From assembly GCA_948968885.1 (NCBI GenBank), contig CAREUR010000014.1, positions 1 through 25,979 on the forward strand: 25,979 bases of DNA, given 5' to 3'. Position 1 is the first letter of the stretch, and each line of letters begins with the position of its first letter. This document shows positions 1-6,637 of the stretch, piece after piece. The position numbers were made by a program, and so were the translations under genes. Below the pieces are notes generated by a model. That model was given only the letters and a program-made list of their open reading frames with translations, made no database searches and was not told the DNA's origin. This stretch comes from an uncultured Eubacteriales bacterium. GTDB taxonomy: Bacteria > Bacillota > Clostridia > Oscillospirales > Acutalibacteraceae.

Positions 1-9
1 TTAAAAGTT

Positions 10-14
10 GGAGG
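10..14 (+). promoter_or_regulatory. Ribosome binding site of the first CDS
   Basis: GGAGG lies 10 bases before the ATG at 25. It supports that start; the promoter of this gene is outside the window. Confidence 0.8.
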
Positions 15-24
15 AATCACAATT

Positions 25-1653
25 ATGAAAACAATTTTAGTTCTTGGCGTTGGCCAGATCGGCAAAGCAATAACAAGAAGAATTATTGAACAGAAGCCCG
101 AAAAGATTATCTTACATAATTTAACCAAAAACGAATCTGATAACTGCTGCAAATATTTTTCTAAATACTGCAAAAATATTGAATTGATCTCGTCGTATGG
201 CAACATTTTCATGCCGTATGAATTTAACAAGCTAACAAATATGCAGGAAAAGCTAAAATGCAAGGACGAGCTTTTGCAATTTTACTATTCTGACTTGGGG
301 CCCGATATTTTGAAAAAATCCACTTTATATGAGTTGGTTCAAAAATGGCGCCCAGATTTAATCGTGGATGCGATAAACTCCGGAACGGTCCTTGGCAATC
401 ATTATAAGCCAGAGTTGATATTAAGCAAAGTCAGCAAAAGTGCGCAAATTGACGTCAACACTTCTGTGAGCATCCTTCTTAACGACTTTGTGCCTAAGGC
501 CATAAACTTTGTGTACTCTTTGAAGCTCGCCATGGAGGACTTTAAGGTAAAAAAATATTTAAAAATCTCCACAACAGGCCTTGGCGGAATGGGCATGAAC
601 ATGCCGTACACTCACGGGGATACACCAAAATCCTCGCTCTCTTTTGCCTTGATGGGCAAGATTTCTGCCGCTGGGGTTTTGCATCAGCTCCTGTGGAACC
701 TATCTCACACTACAAACCTTAACATCAGCCTCTTGATTCCGGCAACGTTTGTGGGCTACGATAGCACAAAGTTTGAGCCGATTGAAACTGATGTGGGATT
801 AGTCAAAAAAATTAATAATCCTAAAAAGCTGAGGCTCAATGAAGGCGACACGCTTGAATATTCTAGGGGAGTCAGCGAAGAATATCTTAAATTTCCGGTT
901 GTTCGCGCGGGAGAAAATCACGTTTACTCTTTGTACGAGCTCTCTGCACTCACGGCCGTCGGCCAAATGGAGGCTATAACCAAGGAGGAAGTCGCCAACG
1001 CCGCCATCGAGGACATCTGCGGCCAAACCAAGAAAAACATGCTAAACTACATGGACTCTGGCATGCTGAGCTCGACTTTTGCCGGCAAAACCATGGTAGA
1101 GAAGATAAAAACAGAGCTTTTAAATTTGATGCAGGAAAACCGCGCAACAAGCATCGCAACGGGAAATCTAGGCGTTACCGTCGCAAAGCGGTTGTATGAG
1201 CTGTATATGATCAAGAAGGTCTGCAAAACCGTGGACGACCTGAAAAAAATAGACATCAAAGAGCTGTATGACTTGATTGTTCAAAATTTGGAGTCCGACA
1301 AAGATTTAATAATAGAAATGCTGTCGCTAGGCCTGCCGATAGTTACAGAAAACGAGAACGTGTACATAGGCGATTACAGCTTGTTTCCGGGCAAAGATAG
1401 CAATCTGACAATCACACGGGAGCGTCTAGAAAAGTGGATTCAGGTGGGTTGGGTGGACCTTCGCGCCGAGAACATCTTATTTTGGAAAGAGACCATAGAC
1501 TATGTCTATAACGACGCGAAAAAGGTTTTAGAGGACAAAAATTTCATTCTAAACAGAGACGCTGCCGCCATCGACAACGACTACGACATCGGCGAAATCC
1601 TCGCGTACTATTATAATCTGCAAGAAAAAGGCCGCAAAACTTGCAATATTTAG
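25..1653 (+). CDS. Rossmann-fold short-chain dehydrogenase-like protein, substrate unknown
   Basis: 542 residues from ATG with a GGAGG site 10 bases upstream. The N-terminus (residues 4-15) has a beta-strand followed by GVGQIG, a GxGxxG dinucleotide-binding loop typical of NAD(P)-dependent Rossmann proteins. A second distinctive stretch, STTGLGGMGMNMPYTH at about residue 182, resembles from memory a conserved motif in a broad family annotated only as short-chain dehydrogenase/NAD-dependent epimerase-like. The C-terminal 200 residues carry no motif I recognise. No signal peptide or membrane segment is visible, so it should be cytoplasmic. The length (over 500) is about twice that of a classical SDR. 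It precedes an AEC permease by 139 bases, with a hairpin between them, so cotranscription is uncertain. The reaction and pathway are unknown. NAD(P) binding is inferred from the loop only. Confidence 0.85.
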   Translation: MKTILVLGVGQIGKAITRRIIEQKPEKIILHNLTKNESDNCCKYFSKYCKNIELISSYGNIFMPYEFNKLTNMQEKLKCKDELLQFYYSDLGPDILKKSTLYELVQKWRPDLIVDAINSGTVLGNHYKPELILSKVSKSAQIDVNTSVSILLNDFVPKAINFVYSLKLAMEDFKVKKYLKISTTGLGGMGMNMPYTHGDTPKSSLSFALMGKISAAGVLHQLLWNLSHTTNLNISLLIPATFVGYDSTKFEPIETDVGLVKKINNPKKLRLNEGDTLEYSRGVSEEYLKFPVVRAGENHVYSLYELSALTAVGQMEAITKEEVANAAIEDICGQTKKNMLNYMDSGMLSSTFAGKTMVEKIKTELLNLMQENRATSIATGNLGVTVAKRLYELYMIKKVCKTVDDLKKIDIKELYDLIVQNLESDKDLIIEMLSLGLPIVTENENVYIGDYSLFPGKDSNLTITRERLEKWIQVGWVDLRAENILFWKETIDYVYNDAKKVLEDKNFILNRDAAAIDNDYDIGEILAYYYNLQEKGRKTCNI

Positions 1654-1686
1654 AAAATCTAGATAAAACAAAGAAATCTCGTCTCT

Positions 1687-1758
1687 CCCCTTCTTGACTT
1701 ATAATGCACGCAATGTTTTTAAATTTGCGGCAGAATTTTAGCAAGAAGGGGGCTTTTT
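1687..1758 (+). terminator. Long-looped hairpin with U-tract between the dehydrogenase-like gene and the permease
   Basis: CCCCTTCTTG (1687-1696) is the perfect reverse complement of CAAGAAGGGG (1742-1751), and GGC plus a TTTTT run (1754-1758) follow. Inside the 45-base loop a second short stem, CGCAA with TTGCG, is possible. The geometry fits an intrinsic terminator. It could end the upstream gene or act as an attenuator in the permease leader, since the permease Shine-Dalgarno site begins only about 20 bases downstream. Confidence 0.55.
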
Positions 1759-1792
1759 ATGCACACCACGCCAAATTAAGGAGGCTTTAATC

Positions 1793-2722
1793 ATGGCACA
1801 ATTTTTTATCATTTTACAGCAACTGTTTGTCTTCGCCTTTTTTGTGGCCATCGGAATTTTATGCGTCAAATGCAAAATCTTCGATGAATCCTCACTCAAT
1901 TCAATATCAAAATTCATAATAAACGTCTCAATGCCCATCATGATGATCTGCAACCTCTTGGCAGGCCCGTCTTTTGGCGATTTAATCGCCGCATCGCCGA
2001 TATTTATAGTATATCTGGCTTCTTTCGTGCTTTTATATCTTTCAAACTGCGTTATAGTGCGGTTCTTCAATTTTGATCCTCAAAAAACTAACATTTACAA
2101 AGCCATGGCGACCTTCTCAAATGCAGGTTTCATCGGAATTCCACTGATTTTAGCGCTGTATGGCAAAGAGGGCGGAATTTTTATGTCCCTGTGCATAGTT
2201 GTAGACCAATTTATGCTTTGGACTTTAGGTGTAAAACTGGCCTCAAACCTAAACACATATAACTTTAAATGCTTAAAAAGCTTCATAAATCCAGCCTTGT
2301 TAGCAATAATTTTCTCACTAGCTTCTATTGCAATAGGTTTAAAGCTGCCCGAAGTGATATTCTTAGCCTTAGCTCCGCTTGGGAACATGACTCCGGCGCT
2401 TTCCATGATATACATCGGCGGACTTTTCTGCTTTTTCAATATCAAAAAATACCTGATAAATTGCGAAATATACATCTTGATCCTCTTCAAAATGGTTTTG
2501 TTCCCAGTAGCAGTCTGGTCAGTCCTAAAGTTTACTCCAATTGCAGAAAACATCTCCAAAACAGTCGTGTTGCTCTGCGCGCTGCCGTCAATGTCCGCAA
2601 TAGCCATTTTAGCAAAAAAGTATAACAACAACGCAGAGTACGCCATATCAACATTGTTAATCACCAGCGCTTGCAGCCTCGTGACAGTCCCACTAGTTAG
2701 CTTTTTGATGAGCATAATTTAA
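1793..2722 (+). CDS. AEC (auxin efflux carrier) family permease
   Basis: 309 residues, ATG start with AAGGAGG 9 bases upstream. The protein is almost entirely hydrophobic, with about ten membrane-spanning stretches in two halves, the length and layout of the AEC family (Mem_trans fold). Conserved-looking features include the first-half segment with NVSMPIMMICNLL near residue 45 and the FSNAGFIGIPL segment near residue 103, the asparagine/proline-containing discontinuous helix of this family. Family members export or take up organic anions such as malate, or auxin-like compounds; the substrate cannot be read from sequence. It lies in the inner membrane. Its coding strand is unusually poor in G (for example 5 G versus 13 C in 1861-1920), unlike the other operons here. 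A weak functional link with the upstream dehydrogenase-like gene is only positional. Confidence 0.88.
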   Translation: MAQFFIILQQLFVFAFFVAIGILCVKCKIFDESSLNSISKFIINVSMPIMMICNLLAGPSFGDLIAASPIFIVYLASFVLLYLSNCVIVRFFNFDPQKTNIYKAMATFSNAGFIGIPLILALYGKEGGIFMSLCIVVDQFMLWTLGVKLASNLNTYNFKCLKSFINPALLAIIFSLASIAIGLKLPEVIFLALAPLGNMTPALSMIYIGGLFCFFNIKKYLINCEIYILILFKMVLFPVAVWSVLKFTPIAENISKTVVLLCALPSMSAIAILAKKYNNNAEYAISTLLITSACSLVTVPLVSFLMSII

Positions 2723-2737
2723 CTTTTATTTTAAAAG

Positions 2738-2784
2738 CAAAAAAATAGCACTCTTCAAATCAGGTTAAACCGAAATGAAGAGCG
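2738..2784 (-). terminator. Intrinsic terminator of rplS-lepB
   Basis: Read on the - strand, CGCTCTTCA (2784-2776) pairs with TGAAGAGTG (2757-2749) as a 9-bp stem with one G-U pair. A T-rich run with seven consecutive T follows. It lies 20 bases after the lepB stop. The + side lacks a good U-tract, so it is probably not efficient for the permease. Confidence 0.8.
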
Positions 2785-2803
2785 TCATTATAAAAAAACA
2801 ATT

Positions 2804-3391
2804 TTAAAAAATTCGAAAGTCTCCCATAGGCCAATACCTCAAAATCGCACAGCCATAAAGTTTGTTTACATATACAAAACCAATTGGCTTGTCTCTACTG
2901 TCCATTGAACGATTTCGATTATCGCCCAAAACGCAAATACGACCATCATGCAGCAAATATACAGTATTATTAAGGATAGATCCGTCACCACGCCGTGCAG
3001 TAGGGGCGTTAATATAATCTTCCTTTAAAAGCTGGCCGTTCACGTAAACTTCATGCTTATCGTAATCAATTTTAACGGCGTCCCCCGGAAGGCCAATAAC
3101 GCGCTTTATAATATTTTTGCCTAGCTGTTCGTTAGTGTCAATAGTAACAATGTCGCCTCTTTTCGGGGTATACATAAACTTATACACCAGCAACCTGTCG
3201 CCATCATGCAAAGTCGGCAGCATCGAGTCGCCAGAAACCGTAAAGAACATGACAAAAATAGTAATAAAAAAGCATGTAGAAAAAGCAAAAAGCAATGAGC
3301 TTCCCCACTCAAAGACCTCTTTAATAACCCTAGAAACATTCTCGTTATCTAAAGACCCATTAATAACAACTCCGCGTGTTTTGCCATCCAT
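2804..3391 (-). CDS. lepB: Signal peptidase I
   Basis: 195 residues, ATG with GGAGG 6-7 bases upstream. Signal peptidase I cleaves N-terminal signal peptides from exported proteins at the outer face of the cytoplasmic membrane by a Ser-Lys dyad. One hydrophobic anchor spans about residues 33-52. Box B is SGDSMLPTL with nucleophile Ser56. Box D is KRVIGLPGD with general base Lys96. Box E is the GDNRNRSMDSR region near residue 157. Length and single-anchor layout match Gram-positive SipS-type enzymes. It follows rplS with a 69-base gap, the usual Firmicutes order, and ends at a strong terminator. It is probably cotranscribed with rplS. Confidence 0.96.
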   Translation of the reverse strand: MDGKTRGVVINGSLDNENVSRVIKEVFEWGSSLLFAFSTCFFITIFVMFFTVSGDSMLPTLHDGDRLLVYKFMYTPKRGDIVTIDTNEQLGKNIIKRVIGLPGDAVKIDYDKHEVYVNGQLLKEDYINAPTARRGDGSILNNTVYLLHDGRICVLGDNRNRSMDSRDKPIGFVYVNKLYGCAILRYWPMGDFRIF

Positions 3392-3460
3392 AAAAGCACC
3401 TCCATATTTTTACTGCAACAAAAATATAAAAGTAGGGACACAAGGCCCCCAAATTAAGCT

Positions 3461-3805
3461 TTAGCGAATTTTCTCTTTAACCTTAGCAGCCTTGCCAAGC
3501 CTGTCGCGCAGATAATAAAGTTTACTTCTGCAAACCTTACCATGCCGAGTAACCTTAATATCCTTTACATTAGGCGAATGAAGTGGAAAAACCCTCTCCA
3601 CGCCAACACCATAAGAAACTCGACGAACAGTAAAAGTCTCTGCAACACCGCTGCCCTTGCGAGCAATAACGGTGCCTTCAAACATCTGAATCCTTTCCCT
3701 CTCGCCCTCTTTAATATTAACGCTAACCTTAACAGTGTCGCCAATATTAAACTCCGGCACTTCGCTTTTCACAGAATCCTGCGAAATAATTTTCAATGCA
3801 TCCAT
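3461..3805 (-). CDS. rplS: 50S ribosomal protein L19
   Basis: 114 residues. The start is the ATG at 3805-3803, because a GGAGG site sits just upstream of it and L19 proteins begin near MDALKII. A longer frame to 3835 has no matching site. L19 lies at the 30S-50S interface and helps form an intersubunit bridge. Recognisable blocks are FNIGDTVKV, the basic GERERIQMFEGTVIARKG block and the C-terminal SKLYYLRDRLGKAAKVKEK tail. In many Firmicutes rplS follows rpsP-rimM-trmD. Here those genes are absent and rplS has its own promoter at 3932-3960, followed by lepB. Confidence 0.97.
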   Translation of the reverse strand: MDALKIISQDSVKSEVPEFNIGDTVKVSVNIKEGERERIQMFEGTVIARKGSGVAETFTVRRVSYGVGVERVFPLHSPNVKDIKVTRHGKVCRSKLYYLRDRLGKAAKVKEKIR

Positions 3806-3837
3806 AATCCATCCTCCAAAACATAAAGCAGTCATAC

Positions 3838-3900
3838 AAAAAGCAGTGGACTGCTCGCCTTAATAAGTAGCGCAAAAGCTACAAATTAAACCCCACCGAC
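3838..3900 (-). promoter_or_regulatory. Structured rplS 5' leader, candidate L19 autoregulatory element
   Basis: The predicted rplS transcript has a leader of about 120 bases. It contains the hairpin GTAGC-loop-GCTAC (3882-3867) and then GCAG-TCCA-CTGC (3854-3843) followed by TTTTTG. Firmicutes commonly carry an L19 leader RNA that lets L19 repress itself. Position and size agree, but I could not compare this leader with the family consensus. Confidence 0.45.
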
Positions 3901-3931
3901 AAAATTTTCATTAGCGGCCATCAGTTTTAAT

Positions 3932-3960
3932 ATTATACCACACAAAGCGAATTTTTGCAA
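3932..3960 (-). promoter_or_regulatory. Sigma-A-type promoter of rplS-lepB
   Basis: On the - strand TTGCAA (3960-3955) and TATAAT (3937-3932) are separated by exactly 17 bases. Transcription should start near 3925. Confidence 0.82.
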
Positions 3961-3974
3961 CACATTTTTTTACA

Positions 3975-6068
3975 CTATTCATCCGCAGAGGTGTCGGTGT
4001 CTTCAAATTTTTCAGACTCCGCCTCACCACTAGCAACGGCGTCTTCTCCATTATTATCTACTTCAGGTTGAACATCATAGGCCGAATTCATTTCCTCTTC
4101 GTCTGAGCCGGCCTCATCGCCTTTATCCTCAAGCAAAGACTTAATCGACAAACTGATTCTATGGCGGTCAAAGTCGATATCAATAATTGCGGCCTTAACT
4201 ACGTCGCCAATCGACAAAACATCGCGCGGTTTATCAACCCGACGGTTAGAGATTTGAGAAACATGAATCAAGCCATCAATGCCCGGCAAAAAGTTAGCAA
4301 AAGCGCCGTAATCCGTCAAGCCAACAATCTTAGCATCAACAACGCTCCCCACCGGATAGTCATTCTTAAGCGTCTCCCAGGGGTTCTCGCCGTTATCCTT
4401 ATAAGTCAAAGAGATCTTCCCAGCGTCCTTATCAAAGCTCTTAACCCAAACCTCAACTTCGTCGCCCAAATTCAAAACGTCAGAAGGGTGCTTAACCCGG
4501 TCCCAAGAGAGTTCCGAAATATGAACCATCCCGTCAATCGGCCCCAAATCAATAAAAGCGCCATAATTAGTAAACGACTTAACCTTGCCACGAAGAGTTT
4601 TGCCCACTTCAAGAGTATCAAAAAAGCTCTCAATGTCCGCTTTCTTAGCATCCATCAAAACCGAACGAATCGAGCCCACAGCCCTGCGGCGCCGCTCGTT
4701 AACGTCTATAATCCGAAGCTTAACCTCTTTGCCCTTCAAGTCTTCCAAGCTTTCGCCGCGAGAAACCGTGGCAAGCGAAGCCGGAATAAAAACCTTAATG
4801 CCGTTGGTAACCACGATAATACCGCCATTTATGACGTTGGTAACCTTGCCAGACAAGACAGCACCGTTCTCCTTGGCCTCAATAATCTCCTTAAAGCCCT
4901 CCAAAGCGTCAATTCTCTTCTTAGAGAGCATAATAGTTCCATCCTGATCATTCGTGCGCATAATCAAAAGATTCAGCTCATCGCCGATCTTAACAACGTC
5001 CTCAGGCTTAGCGTTAGGGTCGTTAGAGAGCTCATCAGCCGGAATAAACCCAGCTTGCTTGCGACCAACGTCCACATAAACCTCATTCGGAGCGATTCCA
5101 ACAACCGTTCCAACCACCTTATCGTCCGTAGTCAAGCTCTTTAAAGACTCCTCCAGCATTTGCTCAAAACTTGCCTCTTCCCCTTCATTCTGCCCAACAT
5201 CATCGTTATTCTCTAAAAAATCTTCCATCTTCCGTTTAACCTCCTCTATAATATCAACCGGTGTCGATGCCCCGGCGGTAATTCCAATTAATTTCGCCTT
5301 TTTTATATCATCAAATCGCAAATCATCAGCAGTTTCTATAAAAAAAGATTTACAATTTTTTTGGCAAATATCAAATAGCTTCGCGGTGTTAGAGCTCTCT
5401 CGCCCCCCGATAACAAGCATAACATCGGCCTTTTTAGATAATTTGCAAGCCTCATCCTGCCGGCTAGCGGTAGCCCCACATATTGTGTGAAAAATTTTAA
5501 CGCCTTCAAACTTCGAGCGTAAAAAGTCCGCACAACGCCGCCACTGAGATACGCTAAAAGTAGTCTGCGCAACGGCCAAAACATTCGCCCGAGCCAAAAC
5601 CTCGCCATTCTTCTTTATTATATCCAATAATTCCTCGTAATCACTAAAAATATAGAAGTCCGCACAATGACCAGCGATTCCAAAGACTTCCGGGTGACTT
5701 TTATCCCCAGCAATCAAGATTACATCGGCATTTCTTGAGGTATCAGACACAATATTGTGAATTTTTTTTACAAACGGGCACGTCGCGTCAAGATACATTA
5801 TGTTTAGCTTCTTTATTTTTTCAATGACATCGCGGGCCACACCATGGGAGCGTATAACCAAAACCTCGCCTTTCTCGGGTCGAACATCCTCCGGGCAATC
5901 AACCACGCGAACGCCTTTTTGCGCAAGCTTTTTGACCATATAAGCATTATGTATAATCGGCCCCAAAGTGCAAACCAGCTTACCCTCGGCCAAAAGCCCC
6001 TCCACAGCAGATATGGCTCTACTCACACCAAAGCAAAACCCCGCACCAGAAGCAACCTCCACATGCAA
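3975..6068 (-). CDS. ispH-rpsA: Fused 4-hydroxy-3-methylbut-2-enyl diphosphate reductase / ribosomal protein S1
   Basis: 697 residues. The start is TTG at 6068-6066, nine bases after GGAGG and matching the MHVEVASGAGFCFG beginning of IspH. Residues 1-285 are IspH, the last step of the MEP isoprenoid pathway (HMBPP to IPP/DMAPP). The iron-sulfur cluster cysteines are Cys12, Cys97 and Cys197. His40, His75, the HPE motif at 125-127 and the STP at 268-270 complete the active site. After an acidic linker come four S1 RNA-binding repeats at about 315-385, 403-468, 489-557 and 574-643, then a very acidic tail. This fusion is known across Clostridia. The S1 part may bind mRNA or ribosomes. It has its own promoter. 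Confidence 0.97.
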   Translation of the reverse strand: MHVEVASGAGFCFGVSRAISAVEGLLAEGKLVCTLGPIIHNAYMVKKLAQKGVRVVDCPEDVRPEKGEVLVIRSHGVARDVIEKIKKLNIMYLDATCPFVKKIHNIVSDTSRNADVILIAGDKSHPEVFGIAGHCADFYIFSDYEELLDIIKKNGEVLARANVLAVAQTTFSVSQWRRCADFLRSKFEGVKIFHTICGATASRQDEACKLSKKADVMLVIGGRESSNTAKLFDICQKNCKSFFIETADDLRFDDIKKAKLIGITAGASTPVDIIEEVKRKMEDFLENNDDVGQNEGEEASFEQMLEESLKSLTTDDKVVGTVVGIAPNEVYVDVGRKQAGFIPADELSNDPNAKPEDVVKIGDELNLLIMRTNDQDGTIMLSKKRIDALEGFKEIIEAKENGAVLSGKVTNVINGGIIVVTNGIKVFIPASLATVSRGESLEDLKGKEVKLRIIDVNERRRRAVGSIRSVLMDAKKADIESFFDTLEVGKTLRGKVKSFTNYGAFIDLGPIDGMVHISELSWDRVKHPSDVLNLGDEVEVWVKSFDKDAGKISLTYKDNGENPWETLKNDYPVGSVVDAKIVGLTDYGAFANFLPGIDGLIHVSQISNRRVDKPRDVLSIGDVVKAAIIDIDFDRHRISLSIKSLLEDKGDEAGSDEEEMNSAYDVQPEVDNNGEDAVASGEAESEKFEDTDTSADE

Positions 6069-6120
6069 AAAGCAAAACCTCCAACGTCAACAAAAAATAA
6101 AAAAACTAAAGTCGATAATA

Positions 6121-6149
6121 ATTATAAAATATCTAAAAATAAAAATCAA
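6121..6149 (-). promoter_or_regulatory. Promoter of ispH-rpsA
   Basis: On the - strand TTGATT (6149-6144) and TATAAT (6126-6121) are 17 bases apart. The predicted start near 6114 gives a leader of about 45 bases. It lies in the 123-base gap after ruvX, where I see no convincing terminator, so some read-through from valS-ruvX is likely. Confidence 0.75.
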
Positions 6150-6191
6150 GCACAAATTATTATGGATAATATATTTAGAGCCTCGCAAAAA

Positions 6192-6605
6192 TTATTTTTC
6201 GTTAAAATCCAGATAATTTTGCAAGATAACCGTTGCCGCAACAGCGTCCACAACGTTTTTCCTCTTTTTCCCACGAACATTGACGTCATTAAGAAAATTA
6301 GTCGCGGTGATAGTCGTACCGCGCTCATCGGCCATAAAAATTGGCAGATTTGTAATTTTACTCAACAAGTCAGCAAATGTTCTTGCATTTTGAGCGCTTG
6401 CACCCTCGGAACCGTCCATATTTTTAGGCAAACCTACAACAATCCTTTGAATACCTTCATCCGCACAGATTTGGCCGACCCTTTGAGCCAAAACCTCGCT
6501 GTCTTTCTCTTTAATTACACAAAACGGCGACGCCAAAACCTGGTTGCAATCCGATATAGCAATCCCCGTCCGAGCCAAGCCCAAATCCACCCCAAGCACC
6601 TTCAT
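6192..6605 (-). CDS. ruvX: Putative pre-16S rRNA nuclease / Holliday junction resolvase-like protein YqgF
   Basis: 137 residues, ATG with AAAGGAGC upstream. The RNase H-like fold is marked by VLGVDLGLARTGIAI with the first catalytic Asp at residue 6, GLPKNMDGSEG near residue 58, DERGTT near residue 93 and the C-terminal DAVAA Asp near residue 123. In E. coli the orthologue processes the 5' end of 16S rRNA; the resolvase role is less certain. The protein is cytoplasmic and its length is typical. It follows valS by 32 bases and is probably cotranscribed with it. Confidence 0.95.
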   Translation of the reverse strand: MKVLGVDLGLARTGIAISDCNQVLASPFCVIKEKDSEVLAQRVGQICADEGIQRIVVGLPKNMDGSEGASAQNARTFADLLSKITNLPIFMADERGTTITATNFLNDVNVRGKKRKNVVDAVAATVILQNYLDFNEK

Positions 6606-6637
6606 AGCAAAAGCTCCTTTTCTACAATAGGCCCAGC

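Noticed and set aside
2095..2715. 206-codon - strand frame
   Set aside because: It is antisense to the AEC permease, without domain or Shine-Dalgarno site.
4161..5144. 327-codon open frame on the + strand
   Set aside because: It is antisense to the S1 repeats of ispH-rpsA, has no ribosome site and no recognisable domain.
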